Positions 40,246 to 51,330 of a stretch of 64,000 nucleotides of DNA are shown one piece after another. The stretch is taken from positions 126,001 to 190,000 of the forward strand of contig BSQZ01000130.1 of the NCBI GenBank assembly GCA_033239005.1, read 5' to 3'. The position numbers and the translations under genes were made by a program. Numbering within the stretch: position 1 is the first letter of the stretch; every line of letters begins with the position of its first letter. The DNA is from Lamellibrachia satsuma. Its lineage: Eukaryota > Annelida > Polychaeta > Sabellida > Siboglinidae. The notes below the pieces were generated by a model. It was given only the letters and a program-made list of their open reading frames with translations. It had not been told where the DNA came from and did no database searches.

Positions 40246-40455
40246 ATCCCGTGTTCTCAAGATTTCCCAAGATACTTGATTAATTAATCATTATATCGCT
40301 GCATACAAGTTACACATTTTACAAAGTTAAAATGCAGCAATTAAACAAGTGTTTATAAAACATATTGATTGGATGGGGTTTAACACATAAAGACGTGCAT
40401 GTGATGTGAGACAGCCAAAACAAATAGTTTGAAAGATTGTCACTGGACGGACAGT

Positions 40456-41764
40456 CAGGGTTGACTGAATAACTTTTATTTTGTATTTGAGTGAAAGTAA
40501 AAGTAATTCACCTGAAAACTACTTGAGTAAAAGTAAAATTACTTTGTAAAAAAAGTACTTGAGTAAAAAGTAAAACTACTTTTTACAAGTACTTGGAAGT
40601 AAAAGTAGAAGCAAAAGTACAACACTTAAAAATAACAACAAAATCATGAGTAATATTATATAAATTACACAACTTGCATCTGACCACTGTTTTGCAACCA
40701 CTCTGCCTATAACAATGTGCTCCCAGACCGCCTTAGCTGGTCAATCGGTCTGCCACCATTGAACATGGTGCTCACTTGGATGCTTGGAAAATTACATTAT
40801 CTTTATGAGAGCTTACAACATCAAATAATTTCAGTTAAATACAGAACTTAATGATGAGGCACTAGAATCGATCAGAAGACAGACCAGTGCAACAGAGGAA
40901 TGCTGTTGCTACTTGCAATTAAAAGTCACCTGTCAGGGCCCCTGTCCCTGTCTTTGATATTATTTATGGGTCAGCTGGAATAAGCCATTGCTAAAAAAGA
41001 TGCTGCCAAATGGCAGAGTATCAATTCTTTCTTTCTTTAGTTCTGTAGAGCAATCATTATTATGAATTTATTAAACATCTCAATATGAATTTTATTTGTG
41101 AAAGTAAAATGCTGTTTAATGCTGACGTAAGCCGGTAAGGCAGTTGCTGACAATGCCAATGAGCGAAAATCGATTCTCGATCCACGATGCTCATGAATAT
41201 CAGAATTGTGTCAGTGTATGGGGATTATCAATACATTGTCGAAATTGCAAATTTTAATATTCATAATACGTATTGGAAACTTACTGATTAATAGTTTACG
41301 GAGACATTTGCATCGTGGTTTGAGATGGCGTTCAAGCGTTGTGTGCTCAAAGTAACATTTCATGTCAACAGCCTTGACCTGACCTATACCAATATTTGGC
41401 TGACTTCGTTCACTGACGTAGATATAAAACAGTGGTTGTGTCGATTTCCCGAAGAGAGGTATGCATGCAAATATGATTGCGAACTGGCATGCAATTGAAT
41501 GATATTAAAAGATAAACAGTTTTTGAAATGTCGTTGACGGTGGAGCGCCACCAGCAGCAGCAATCTCTTAAAAAAATGTAACGTAAATATATTGCGAAGT
41601 AAATAAAAGTAACAGAGTAAAAAGTCGCGTTACTTTAAATAAAACTACTTTGTTACAAGTAAAAAGTATTTAGTCAAAATTGTACTTCGTTACATGCCAA
41701 TTACTTGAAATAACTACTCAAGTGTTGTAACGAAGTACATTTACCTCGTTACATGCCAACCGAT
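40456..41764. mobile_element. hAT-like element rich in ACTTGAGTAAAAGTA words
   Basis: The left end starts CAGGGTTGAC. The right end runs ACATGCCAACC with mutated last bases. Flanks CGGACAGT (40448-40455) and CGGTAAGT (41765-41772) match at 6 of 8. Subterminal AAAGTAAAA and ACTTGAGTA words are dense at both ends (40490-40620; 41575-41755). No transposase frame is present. It is read as an old non-autonomous hAT-type element. Confidence 0.5.
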
Positions 41765-42054
41765 CGGTAAGTTCTAAATGCATCCAGGCATCAAATAAAG
41801 TGTCTGACAGCAGCAAAGCCTAAATGTATATTACTTAGGTTTTACTGGATTAATTTTGTTCTAACAAAGGATATTTACAAGTACCTGTATTCAAGACTTC
41901 AGATGTTGTTATTTCGATGAACTAAATCAAGACAAATGTCTGTATGTTACTTGGAATGTCTAATGAAATAACAATTTAACTACCCGTGTAATAATTCTAA
42001 TACTGTTTTATTGCACCCAATTTTCATATTGTTAAATGTTTTCTTTTTGTGTAG

Positions 42055-42104
42055 GGCTCAAAAAAGGTGACAACTGTTCCTGGAGTGGATGCATCGGATG
42101 AATA
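42055..42104 (+). CDS. CYP20A1: CYP20A1 exon 2
   Basis: A 50-base exon between TTGTGTAG and GTACGT, coding residues 25-40 (GSKKVTTVPGVDASDE) and two bases of Tyr41. It is too short to be found by ORF length. It was located because exons 1 and 3 leave a 16-residue gap, and this segment fills it with no gap against the human linker ending in GNLPDI. This is the linker after the anchor, with one Pro-Gly. Confidence 0.88.
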
Positions 42105-43114
42105 GTACGTATGACCTGCAGTGACAAATTTAAACATTAATGCTGATTCAGCAATTAAATTTATTACTCGTCTCATTTTAGATTAATTTCGCAAAAAAAT
42201 CGAACTCATCTAGTATCAACTGTGACATGCTAGCTCATTTGTGACTATAGTTGATGAAACATAGGCTATTGACACTTTAACAAGCTACTAGATCAAACAA
42301 ACAAAGTCACTTCTTTATTTCATTTTAACATAAGTTCGCACTGTTACTAAGCCAGCTGTGCCTATTAAGGCAAGGGTGTACTCGGATCAAAATGTAATTT
42401 TACAAATTTTTTACAATAAAATTAGTTTTCAGTTACTGACATTTTCATATAGAAATATTATTCAACTTACTATTCATGTACGTTGTACTGTCAAAATAAA
42501 CAAGTTTTTATCATACAAATATCTTCATAATCATGTAAGTTATGGATATGTCATGTGTCGGTCAGTTGACTTCATGCACTAATTAGCCAATATTGATTTA
42601 TTAATTGCATTAACTGAGTTACTCTTTATGATATATGACTGGATTATGCATATTTATGACCCTACTTAATGTGCTTGCAACTCCTGAAAAAATTATTAAA
42701 ATATATGCAAAAATAAAAAAGTTATGCAACTTTAATCATACATTGATTTAAAGAAAACACAAAAATTAGAGTCTTTTTCCTGTATACGAGATACAAAATT
42801 TTTTCTAATTTTTACCATATTAAAATCGCAATATCTTTGGATCTAATAAAGATATATTAATAAAATAAGCAGTTTTTGGTTCCTTTATATTTCACCTTTC
42901 ATATAAGTCAACTGCCAATGTTCTATCATGATATCTATTTTTTCTTTGAAGTGCCTACCCTTGACTTAACTATTCACACACTACAGATTCGATACATATA
43001 CCATGATTTATTTCAAGATATGTATTTAATTTGACCAAATAAGGCTAAGACACATGGTCAGTATGTATGTTAAGTTTTGCTATGCTACCTAATGCAATTG
43101 TCACAATGTTTCAG
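42105..43114. other. CYP20A1: Intron 2, nothing recognised
   Basis: An AT-rich intron of 1010 bases without identifiable repeats or other genes. Introns 3 (43285-43734) and 4 (43881-44712) are likewise featureless. Confidence 0.6.
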
Positions 43115-43284
43115 TAAAGGAAACTTGCCAGACATTCAGAAAGCTGGAAGTCTGCATAACTTTCTTACGGTTCTTCACAAGAACTATGGTGACATTGCTT
43201 CCTTCTGGTTTGGCCAACAGCTCACTGTCAGCATTGCCTCGCCACAGCTATTTAAGGAGCATGCCAAAATTTTTGACCGTCCTC
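43115..43284 (+). CDS. CYP20A1: CYP20A1 exon 3
   Basis: Codes residues 42-97 and part of 98. It contains KGNLPDIQKAGSLHNFL and the YGDIASFWFG segment, corresponding to the N-terminal A-helix/beta-1 region that is the most recognisable CYP20 stretch (human: GNLPDI, GSLHEFL, VSFWFG). The acceptor is TGTTTCAG and the donor GTAAGT. The codon for residue 98 is split 1/2. Confidence 0.95.
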
Positions 43285-43734
43285 GTAAGTTTCTGTATGG
43301 AGCAGCACAACTATTGAAGTCCTCGATTTCGTTTTTTACTCGTCTCATTTAAGAAATTTATTGCAAAAATTAAATTAAACCTACCTAATATCTAACAGGA
43401 CATGTTAGCTCTCGTGTGCAAATTTTTTATTTAATTTTGGTGATACATTAGTATGTTCCGTAACTGTGTTTTCAATAACTTTTATAAAGGAAGACCCATG
43501 CCAAAAACGATTGTCTTGTGCGCAATTTTTTTTTTATTGCTATTGTTATACATAATTGTTTTTTTAATGACAATTGAAAGTTCTTAAACCTGAATAATGT
43601 GACAACACATTAATTACATGTCTTAAACTAATCCAAATAGCGAACAATTGTTTTCATATTCACGGCACAAATACCACAGAATTCCCCTGTGGTATTTTTT
43701 AACATTATTACTTATACATATTTATTTGTTTCAG

Positions 43735-43880
43735 CAATTCTCATCCAAATGTTTGAGCCCTTTTTTGGATCCAATAGCATCCAATTTTGTAATGGAGAAG
43801 AGGGTCGCAAGAGACATACAATGTATGGCCGATGCTTCAATGACCAAGCTCTGAGTGCATATTACGACACCATTTACAAA
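43735..43880 (+). CDS. CYP20A1: CYP20A1 exon 4
   Basis: Codes residues 98-146, beginning PILIQMFEPFFGSNSIQF and ending YYDTIYK, in phase 0. The acceptor is TTTGTTTCAG and the donor GTACGT. It matches the human segment from DPFETMLKSLL to NFALLLK in length and pattern, corresponding to the B-C helix region. An RKRH motif takes the place of the human HMRKK. Confidence 0.9.
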
Positions 43881-44712
43881 GTACGTTGTAACACAGTTTT
43901 ACAGTATTCGTAGCTTTTTGGTGATCCGTATTTACATTAATGTTTTGCATGTAGAATAATATTAATTAAATTAGAAAAAAATATGCACTATTAAAATATC
44001 TTCACTAATTTGTTTAACCAAATCCAACAAAAATAAACAACTTTTTGTGTAATTAAAACAATCCAGCTAATAAATTTGTATCATAATGGCTTGTAATAGT
44101 AGAGCCAGGTATTTGTATTGTGTAAAGAAGTTTCTAAAACAACCATGTTTTGGTTTTGAGTGGACACAGACAAGTAATGTCAACTCGATTGTAAGGTGAA
44201 ATAGTGATCCAACATGAATGGTGATTCAGACCTGGCATATATTGGCATTTTAAATCCACAGTGTTGACATGAACTTCCGTATTAACATTATAAATCCATA
44301 TAACACTTATAATTGGTTAACCAACCTATAACATAACATTAACTATTCCAACCAAGTATCACAATCTACGATATATATAGCTACATCAAACAAAATCTGC
44401 AAGATTTTGTCTGAAATCTGCCTAGCTTCAAAACTGTTTGTTCTTCGACCACTATGAGTTTGTCATTTGATTTTATACCTGTGAGATGAACACAAAAAAA
44501 GCAAATCCCTATTAAAATGAGATACGTTGGTGTTCCTACCAAAATCAGGTAAATCTATACAATACAGATCTGGAGATAATGACAGCAAAAACTCGCCAGA
44601 ACTATTTAGTTGTCTCTATTTTCATTCCCATCACTTTTTGTCATTTTCACTCCAATGGCAGTTTCAGGGTTATTGTGCACAATTATGATAATGTACTAAT
44701 GCAATGTTGTAG

Positions 44713-44880
44713 CTGGCTGATGGGTTGGTCCAGAAATGGAGGAACGTCCCTGGAGAAGAACACATTGGGCTGTGGGAACAGATGGCTGCCATAGCCATCA
44801 AGGTCATGCTTCAGTGCTCCTTTGGAAAGTACTTCAATGATGACACTGCTGTAAACAACATGAGAAGAAGCTATGATGTG
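44713..44880 (+). CDS. CYP20A1: CYP20A1 exon 5
   Basis: A 56-codon exon in phase 0 at both ends (residues 147-202), from LADGLVQKW to RRSYDV, covering helices D and E. The donor GTATGT lies at the first unit of a 39-bp minisatellite whose units each repeat the last 18 exon bases and the donor, so the exon has many tandem alternative donors. The most upstream donor was chosen. It preserves spacing to exon 6 and gives the same length as the human protein between the FEDD/FNDD and LDGS motifs. Confidence 0.88.
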
Positions 44881-45325
44881 GTATGTCTGTGTGTTTGTAC
44901 AAGAAGAAGCTATAGTGTGGTATGCCTGTGTGTTTGTTCAAGAAGAATCTATGATGTGGTATGTATGTGTGTTTGTTCAAGAAGAAGCTATGATGTGGTA
45001 TGTCTGTGTGTTTGTTCAAGAAGAAGCTATGAAGTGGTATGTCTGTGTGTTTGTTCAAGAAGAAGCTATGATGTGGTATGTCTGTGTTTGTTCAAGAAGA
45101 AGCTATGATTTGGTATGTATGTGTGTTTGTTCAAGAAGAAGCTATGATGTGGTATGTCTGTGTGTTTGTTCAAGAAGAAGCTATGATGTGGTATGCCTGT
45201 GTGTTTGTTCAAGAAGAAGCTATGATGTAGTATGTCTGTGTTTGTTCAAGAAGAAGCTATGATGTGGTATGTCTGTGTATTTGTTCAAGAAGAAGCTATG
45301 ATGTAGTATGTCTGTATCTGTTTGT
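44863..45325 (+). repeat. CYP20A1: 39-bp minisatellite repeating the exon 5 donor site
   Basis: Twelve units start at 44863, 44902, 44941, 44980, 45019, 45058, 45095, 45134, 45173, 45212, 45249 and 45288, giving a period of 39 with two 37-bp units. The first unit includes the last 18 bases of exon 5 (AGAAGAAGCTATGATGTG) and its donor GTATGT. Later units repeat both, with a few changes (GATGTA in units 10 and 12; GTATGC in units 2 and 9). The 39-base unit is 13 codons, so reading through stays in frame until a stop at 45106, after the first short unit. Confidence 0.95.
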
Positions 45326-46467
45326 GTCATTCCGATTGATAAATTTCATTGACGATTCATTGGTTCGTGCTTTCAATAATGAAATCGATCACAATCTTTT
45401 GTAATTGATTGATCATTTTCGATTATATTTAGTCTGAATTTCATTCCCAATCATTCTACAGTTTATCTGTCCTGACAATGAGTAAGAACTTTACAGGAAG
45501 ATAATCTCTATTAACTCTTCATAATATGTCAACAAAGTTGAGCATTGGAAGGATGGGCTGAAGTCACTTTCTCGAATCCTGTCGCTGGGTGGCAGAGAAC
45601 AAACGAAATATCCAAAGAATTGTAGTCTACCCGATGCAGCGCCTCTGCCAATCGCCCATCTGGCGAGCATGCATACCATCAATGTAGGCGTAGACACGTA
45701 CACACCTCAAGTCTCTCGTATAGTGAAACAGCAAATAAAACGAAAACCAACAAATGTTTTTATCTTCCATTGTCACATAGATTATTACAGAAATACATTG
45801 ATCAAACATGTTGATGAACTTCAATGATCGATTCATCAGTTGATCATCGATCGATTAGATGAACCAATGATCGATCAAGAAAATTTTACAAATTTCCAAC
45901 ATTAATATTTGTATTTGTTTCATTATGATGGTGGCTTCTTCCTATCAGCCATATCCTGTGGGGGCTGTTGATGTCACTCCGCGTCTCCCATGCAGTATGC
46001 AGCCTCCAGTTGTCCATTGCCTCATGTTGTCGTTACAGGTAGTTCGCCCTCGTCCTGGTTTGTTCTTCCCGTCGACTTCACCTTTGAGTGATGTTAAAGC
46101 AAAACAAAAGTCATGGTGTTAGGCCTATGCACCTTTAAGAGTTAATAAAACATAACCATTTGCAACTACAATTAAGAATATTATGCCAGTTATTTACTAT
46201 GAAACCTTCATGAACACACATAATCTTAATTAATTAAGATTCTGTGTGTTAAGATGCTGTGTGTTAAGATGCTGATAACCCTACGTCACGACAGTCAAAG
46301 TCTGGCAAAATTTATTCGCCAAATAAAAATACTTGTTTACACCTATTCCTATATTTGCTAATACAATATCAACTGCCCACATTGGTTCCTTCGATGTAAT
46401 ACCCAACCTACAAGCAAATTTTGTATTTGGTTTAATGTACGAACCATCGCCTCCTACTAAGTTTCAG
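45326..46467. repeat. Intron 5 repeats
   Basis: At 45340-45900 GATCGAT/CATTGGTTC words appear in both orientations at the two ends, a possible small inverted-repeat element. The segment 46098-46195 (AACAAAAGTCATG, AGAGTTAAT, CTACAATTAAGAA) recurs in diverged form at 48055-48152, so it is a dispersed repeat. Confidence 0.4.
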
Positions 46468-46563
46468 ATCCAAACATGCGAAACTGACAAAGAGACGAGG
46501 GAACAGACAGACAGACGGACAGACAGACATACATACAGGGTCACAAACTACTTCTTTATATAG
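46468..46563 (+). repeat. Retroposon tail forming the exon 6 acceptor
   Basis: ATGCGAAACTGACAAAGAGA, GAGGGAACAGACAGACAGA and GTCACAAACTACTTC run into TTTATATAG and exon 6. The same chain of words occurs at 57668-57735 in intron 9, so this is a dispersed repeat that provides the polypyrimidine stretch of the acceptor. Confidence 0.6.
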
Positions 46564-46642
46564 GTGATGGCTGATATGGCAAGAAGGCTGGACGGAAGCG
46601 TGCCAGAAGAGGGCAGTGTCAGGGAACAGACGTTTCAGAAGC
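46564..46642 (+). CDS. CYP20A1: CYP20A1 exon 6
   Basis: A 79-base exon, residues 203-228 plus one base: VMADMARRLDGSVPEEGSV to QTFQK. LDGS is shared with human CYP20A1. The donor is GTGAGT. The acceptor TTTATATAG follows a dispersed-repeat tail, (GACA)n then GTCACAAACTACTTC, directly. Confidence 0.88.
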
Positions 46643-46689
46643 GTGAGTTGGTTGTTATAATTGATTAAAATCCTATTTAAATACAAACC

Positions 46690-46885
46690 ACATGGTGCAG
46701 TGGCTCAGTGGTTAGAATGCTGGACTGTCAGTCGAGAGGACTGGGGTTTTTGTGACTCCCTAACGGGTACAGTGGCTCAGTGGTTGGAGTGCTGGACTCT
46801 CTGTTGAGAGGACCAGGGTTTGTTGTGACTGATGGGTGCAGTGGCTCAGTGGTTAAAACGCTGGACTGTCAGTTGTCACCTCTAA
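46690..46885 (+). repeat. Three tandem tRNA-like SINE heads in intron 6
   Basis: Three degenerate ~70-base units each start with GTGCAGTGGCTCAGTGGTT or a variant. TGGCTCAGTGG fits the tRNA A-box consensus TRGCNNAGYNGG. GGTTT..TGTGACTCC after it resembles a worn B box. No full cloverleaf forms, so these are SINE remnants, not tRNA genes. Confidence 0.6.
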
Positions 46886-47234
46886 GAGAAGTTGCATGTT
46901 AATGAAATTATGCTTTCTAGCACCCAATGGAGTGTAAAAATTTAGATTTGGTCTTGACCATTATTTATATCTAAGTTTTTTGTGTATAAAATAGCGATAC
47001 GAACACACTGCCCATGAAATAGATCACTGTGTTCGTATCTAACACCTGGATACAAACAAGCTGGTATAGTTTGTCCATAAAACCAGTGCCAAAACCCTGA
47101 AATTACACAATGCAGCTGTGTCCACTCACTATGTCTTCGTCTGTATAAGTAAATACATGGACTATATTTTAGAATGATTATTATTGGTATTGTTTTTACT
47201 ATAATTGTAAGTTATGATTGCATGAATGTAACGT

Positions 47235-47292
47235 GCCTGAGAACAATCTCGATTGATTGGGCACTATATAAATACTTTTATTATTATTACAG
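47235..47292 (+). repeat. SINE/LINE 3' tail forming the exon 7 acceptor
   Basis: GATTGATTGGGCACTATATA then AATACTTTTATTATTATTACAG is the type of 3' end (GGCGCTATATAAATAC plus TTA repeats) seen in many invertebrate retroposons. Its last bases are the acceptor of exon 7. Together with the tRNA-like heads it fills most of this 650-base intron. Confidence 0.6.
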
Positions 47293-47469
47293 AAAAGGAC
47301 GTTATCCGTGAAATACTGAATCATGTGATGGAAAACTACAAGAATAACCTACCATCTGATGCCAGGATGACTGTGATTGATGTTCTGAGTAGGTCGGACA
47401 TGCCAGACACAAAGGTTTCTGACGACATGTTCTCGGTGTTTCTGGCTGGCTTCCATACATCGGCACTGC
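47293..47469 (+). CDS. CYP20A1: CYP20A1 exon 7 (I-helix)
   Basis: Codes residues 229-287 plus one base. It holds DVIREILNHVMENYKNN and then the I-helix start FSVFLAGFHTSAL. The AGFHTS motif (280-285) resembles the P450 oxygen-activation consensus (A/G)Gx(D/E)T(T/S), with His in place of the acid. Human CYP20A1 has largely lost this motif. The acceptor is ATTATTATTACAG, part of a retroposon tail, and the donor is GTAAGT. Confidence 0.92.
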
Positions 47470-50400
47470 GTAAGTGACCCCTTAAATAAACCATTTTCCG
47501 CTTTTCCAAGAGCACATGTTGACACCTATGTTAAATAATGATGGTTCGTGTAGCGCTGTTTAAGTAAGCAATTACTGCACACTAAGTTAAGGGGCCATTC
47601 ACAGACATTTATCTGTTCATACAGAGAAGAATGGAAAAAACTCGACGGCCAGTATCGGTGCCAGCCTCACCCCGGACTTCAGGGTTAAACAGCAGAGCAA
47701 GAACAACAAAGTGTACTAATTCTCAGACCCATTTCCCTGAAATTGTATTTCAATTTATTAAAAAAAATTCCAGATTGAAAAATATTGAAGTATCGCAGGA
47801 ATGCGTCTCGAATGGTTACATGATTTTAATCAGTAGTAGATCCGTTATACGGCGATGATGATGGTCATATTTCGCATGCAACTGACAATTAAACATTAAT
47901 ATAGACTCCTCCCTCAGTACACTTTCTATGAATAGCTAAACGTCAACATTTGTGAACGACCCCCTAAGTTAAGAATAAATGTGGATGAGGTGTCGTAAAT
48001 ATCCAATACATCCAATCTAATACATAAAATATGTGCAGTGTTAAAGTACAATTTAAAAGGGAAACAAAAGACATGTTTTGGAAGCTAAGCGCCTAAAAGA
48101 GTTAATCAAAGCTAATCATTTCAAGCTACAATAAAAAAATTATACTCGGAGTTTGTTCTGAAAGTGGCGATTTTGGTCAGATGTCAGATTTATTGGCAGC
48201 AGATATTTTATCATGATGCGGGGGTGTGGCAAATAAATGACCAATCGATGACTGGCGGAGTTCTCTGACCCACAAACATCCATCTCGTCACATCGAGTCA
48301 TAGGTTCCAACTTCTTGAAAAAACATTTCACACGATGTATGGTTCAACTTAATTTTTTAAAAGCTGGATTTGTGACAATGTATGTTACACAGATGCATCA
48401 AGTTCACAGCAAGAGATGAGCTGTATTTTTTTTCTTTCTGGACAAACCAGAATTGAAGCAAATGGCGCAACTGTGGCCGGACGAACCTTTGCAATTTGTT
48501 CAGTTCATGTCGAAGAAACGTGCTGGAATTGGATTTTTTCCGTGAATTAATGGCAAAAGACCCACCAAAACATTGGCGAAATTTAAAATCTGGAGCAGTG
48601 CTGACAATATTTTGTTAGCTCAAGAAACAGCAGCACGAAGTGACAGTGTCAATCGAGTTGGACCACGAGGTGAGCGATAATACAACATGTTTGCTAGATA
48701 GATTAATTTAATGTGGAGCATGGCATATTGTGTGGGAGCTTTTCTGAGACTGAATGTTTTATTTCCCCATGGCCTTATTTCCATATAGACTTTGACGATT
48801 TTTTCCTCACTAATAAAATATCAATGTAAGCATGTAATCTGACGTTGACAATATCATGAAACAAGTCACTGTCAGATGATAAATATCCACAATGACAGTA
48901 CAGGAAAAACTGATTCATTGATATTGCATATGTGTACTATTTATTGCATAGCTTTGCCTATTCAGTGTAACTGAACAAATTAATATTTTACAGATTTCAC
49001 GAAAGAGACTCGTGCTTCCACCATGACTCCATCAAGTGAACCACTGCAGCTAGGAACAATTGACATACGTATAATTACTCCTATTCACCTTTGTTAGGGT
49101 GCAACCATTTGTTACCTTGGGGCTAGTTATGGTATGCTAATTTTGAACACAATCACGCTTTGGATCATATTGTGTAGGTAATTGGATTCATTTCGACCAA
49201 ACTAGTCTGTATAATGCTTTCAAAAGACGAGACCGTTAGTTCTTCCCATGCAGAGTCTGCTGTGGTGTTGGATCTACTGCTGAACGTAAATTGTTTAACT
49301 ATTAAAATGTTGTCTTCACTTCTTCACATAATATATACATACTATAGGAAGAAAGCCCAGGCAGCCAACCTGTTTCTCTTTCAACACGATTTCGCACAGT
49401 GAGTACATCATTGATAAATGCATGTACAAGTATTATACATGTTACATTGTGTCATAAATACCATACCAGATCAGTTTAGTGTTCATATGCCATTGTGAGT
49501 CTGTAAACATAGTTTAATATTTACCATATTTGACAAGTAATCCACTAATGGTGATATTTACCATTTTGCTTTATGACCCATGTAAAAATGTATATTTGTA
49601 GTCTAGATACAACAACACAGAATCAGACCTCCCTCAGTTTATGCATCATATGTATCAGTTGGGAATTAAATTGTAGTTACCAGAGCAAATACACAGTAGG
49701 TGTAATAAATTATGATTATTGTTTAAAAAATACGGGAAGAATCTAATAATGGGATGGGTTATTTGAAGGGCATCATCCCAGTAGCCCCTGTCCCAGTAGG
49801 AGGTTTGTGAATTGAGTCCCAGAAGTCGGTATTCAATTAACATGTACGCTCTATAGTATTCATTATTTATTTTGAAAATAAAATATCTTTTATTTATTTT
49901 ATGATTTTGAAAATAAAATGATGCTAGTATAAAAGTCTAAAAAAATGAAATAAACATTCATCAAATAATTGTTGTTTATATATAATTTCTTTTGAAAGAT
50001 AAAGGTAATTGTATGTCTTCACAATGCGAGTCCAATTTAACTTTCACACATTGGATTGCTCATTACCCAGATATTCAAATGAAATCCTCTACATAAAGCT
50101 CATGTGAGTTGAGTAAAACCCAATTTAGCTTTCACAGGTTGAAAAGTTAATTGCGAGTTAATCAGAATCCAATAAATTTTTCACACATTTAGTAGAAAGC
50201 CAGTTGTCCTCATGTTGTAATTTTTTTATTTTATATTATACTATTTAATTTGATATTACTCTCGACCTTATGGAAATACATTTATTATTGTGTAATATAT
50301 GGTGGTTATCAACTTATTAAGGTTATCAAGGCATTATCAGTTGTGCCTAGAAATTAATGACAATTTGTTAACATTTAAATTTTTGTGATTCACCAGTAAT

Positions 50401-51270
50401 GGAGGGTTTTTATGGTTTCTAATACAAAAAGTCTGACATTCCTTGTGCACACCAACTATATGACAATTTGTTATTTAAAATAAATGTCAGACAGAACAGT
50501 GAAAGGAAACCCAGAAAGTCTTCCCAAACTGATAATCAGTCCCACTAACCCCCCAGGGCTGGGATGGGGAGGCTATGGGTACTAAATTATTTGAATATGT
50601 CCTATACAAGATGGCCGCACACTACTGCCCCAACAAGACACAAGGGAGTAATTGGCTTGCAGATCCTGCATAGTTTCATTGAGGAGGTGAACTTATCAAC
50701 CTACTGGTCTTTTCACATTGTTTCAGACATGTCTTTAACAATTGTTTATGCCTCCCTGGGTGTTACCAGCTGTATAGGGTAACATACAAGTACATGTAAG
50801 AAATAATGTGCACACAATTTTTTATTGTAATGATAATAATTATTTTTGCAATGTAATCGAATATGATTACATTTATTTGACCCGTGTAATTAATTGAGGA
50901 TGAGTACGGTTACTCCAAAAAAATTTAAACTCTTTAAAATAATTGACTTTTTTCGTTAGATCTGTTAAGGATCAAAATAGTGGATATCCAAAATGGTAAA
51001 CACTGTGTGGATCAATGCTGATCATGGGCGTGACCTCCATCCTCTAGCCGACCATATGACAAAGTTAAAAAAATTCACCAAGGATCAAAATCATGATTTT
51101 TCAGCATTTCGATTTTCACTTCAGTAAATGCTTGGACAAGCATTAACTAATTGAATAGTTTGTCTGATGATTTCACAAAAAAACTACATACAAATGTTGT
51201 ACAAACGAGCTAACACGTTGTAGTGGATATTAGGTAGATTTGTTTTTTGCAAACTTAAGTTGAAATGAGA
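47470..51270. other. CYP20A1: Intron 7, 5' part: no gene seen
   Basis: I see no coding exon. 48055-48152 is a copy of the dispersed repeat at 46098-46195. The rest is AT-rich without structure. Confidence 0.5.
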
Positions 51271-51330
51271 CTATAATAATAATAATAATAATAATTGACT
51301 TCTATGGCGCCTATATATATAACAAAAATC
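51271..51330 (-). repeat. Retroposon 3' tail, reversed
   Basis: (ATA)n followed by ATTGACTTCTATGGCGCCTA is the reverse complement of a GGCGC..(TTA)n retroposon tail like that at 47235-47292. The region from 51331 to 53038 shows nothing that I can name. Confidence 0.5.

Noticed and set aside
44834..45058. - strand frame with NKHTDIPHHSFFL repeats
   Set aside because: It is the complement of the 39-bp donor-site minisatellite and overlaps CYP20A1 exon 5 on the other strand.
46690..46885. Functional tRNA genes
   Set aside because: The A-box is good but the B box is degraded, and no acceptor stem or anticodon arm can be paired.
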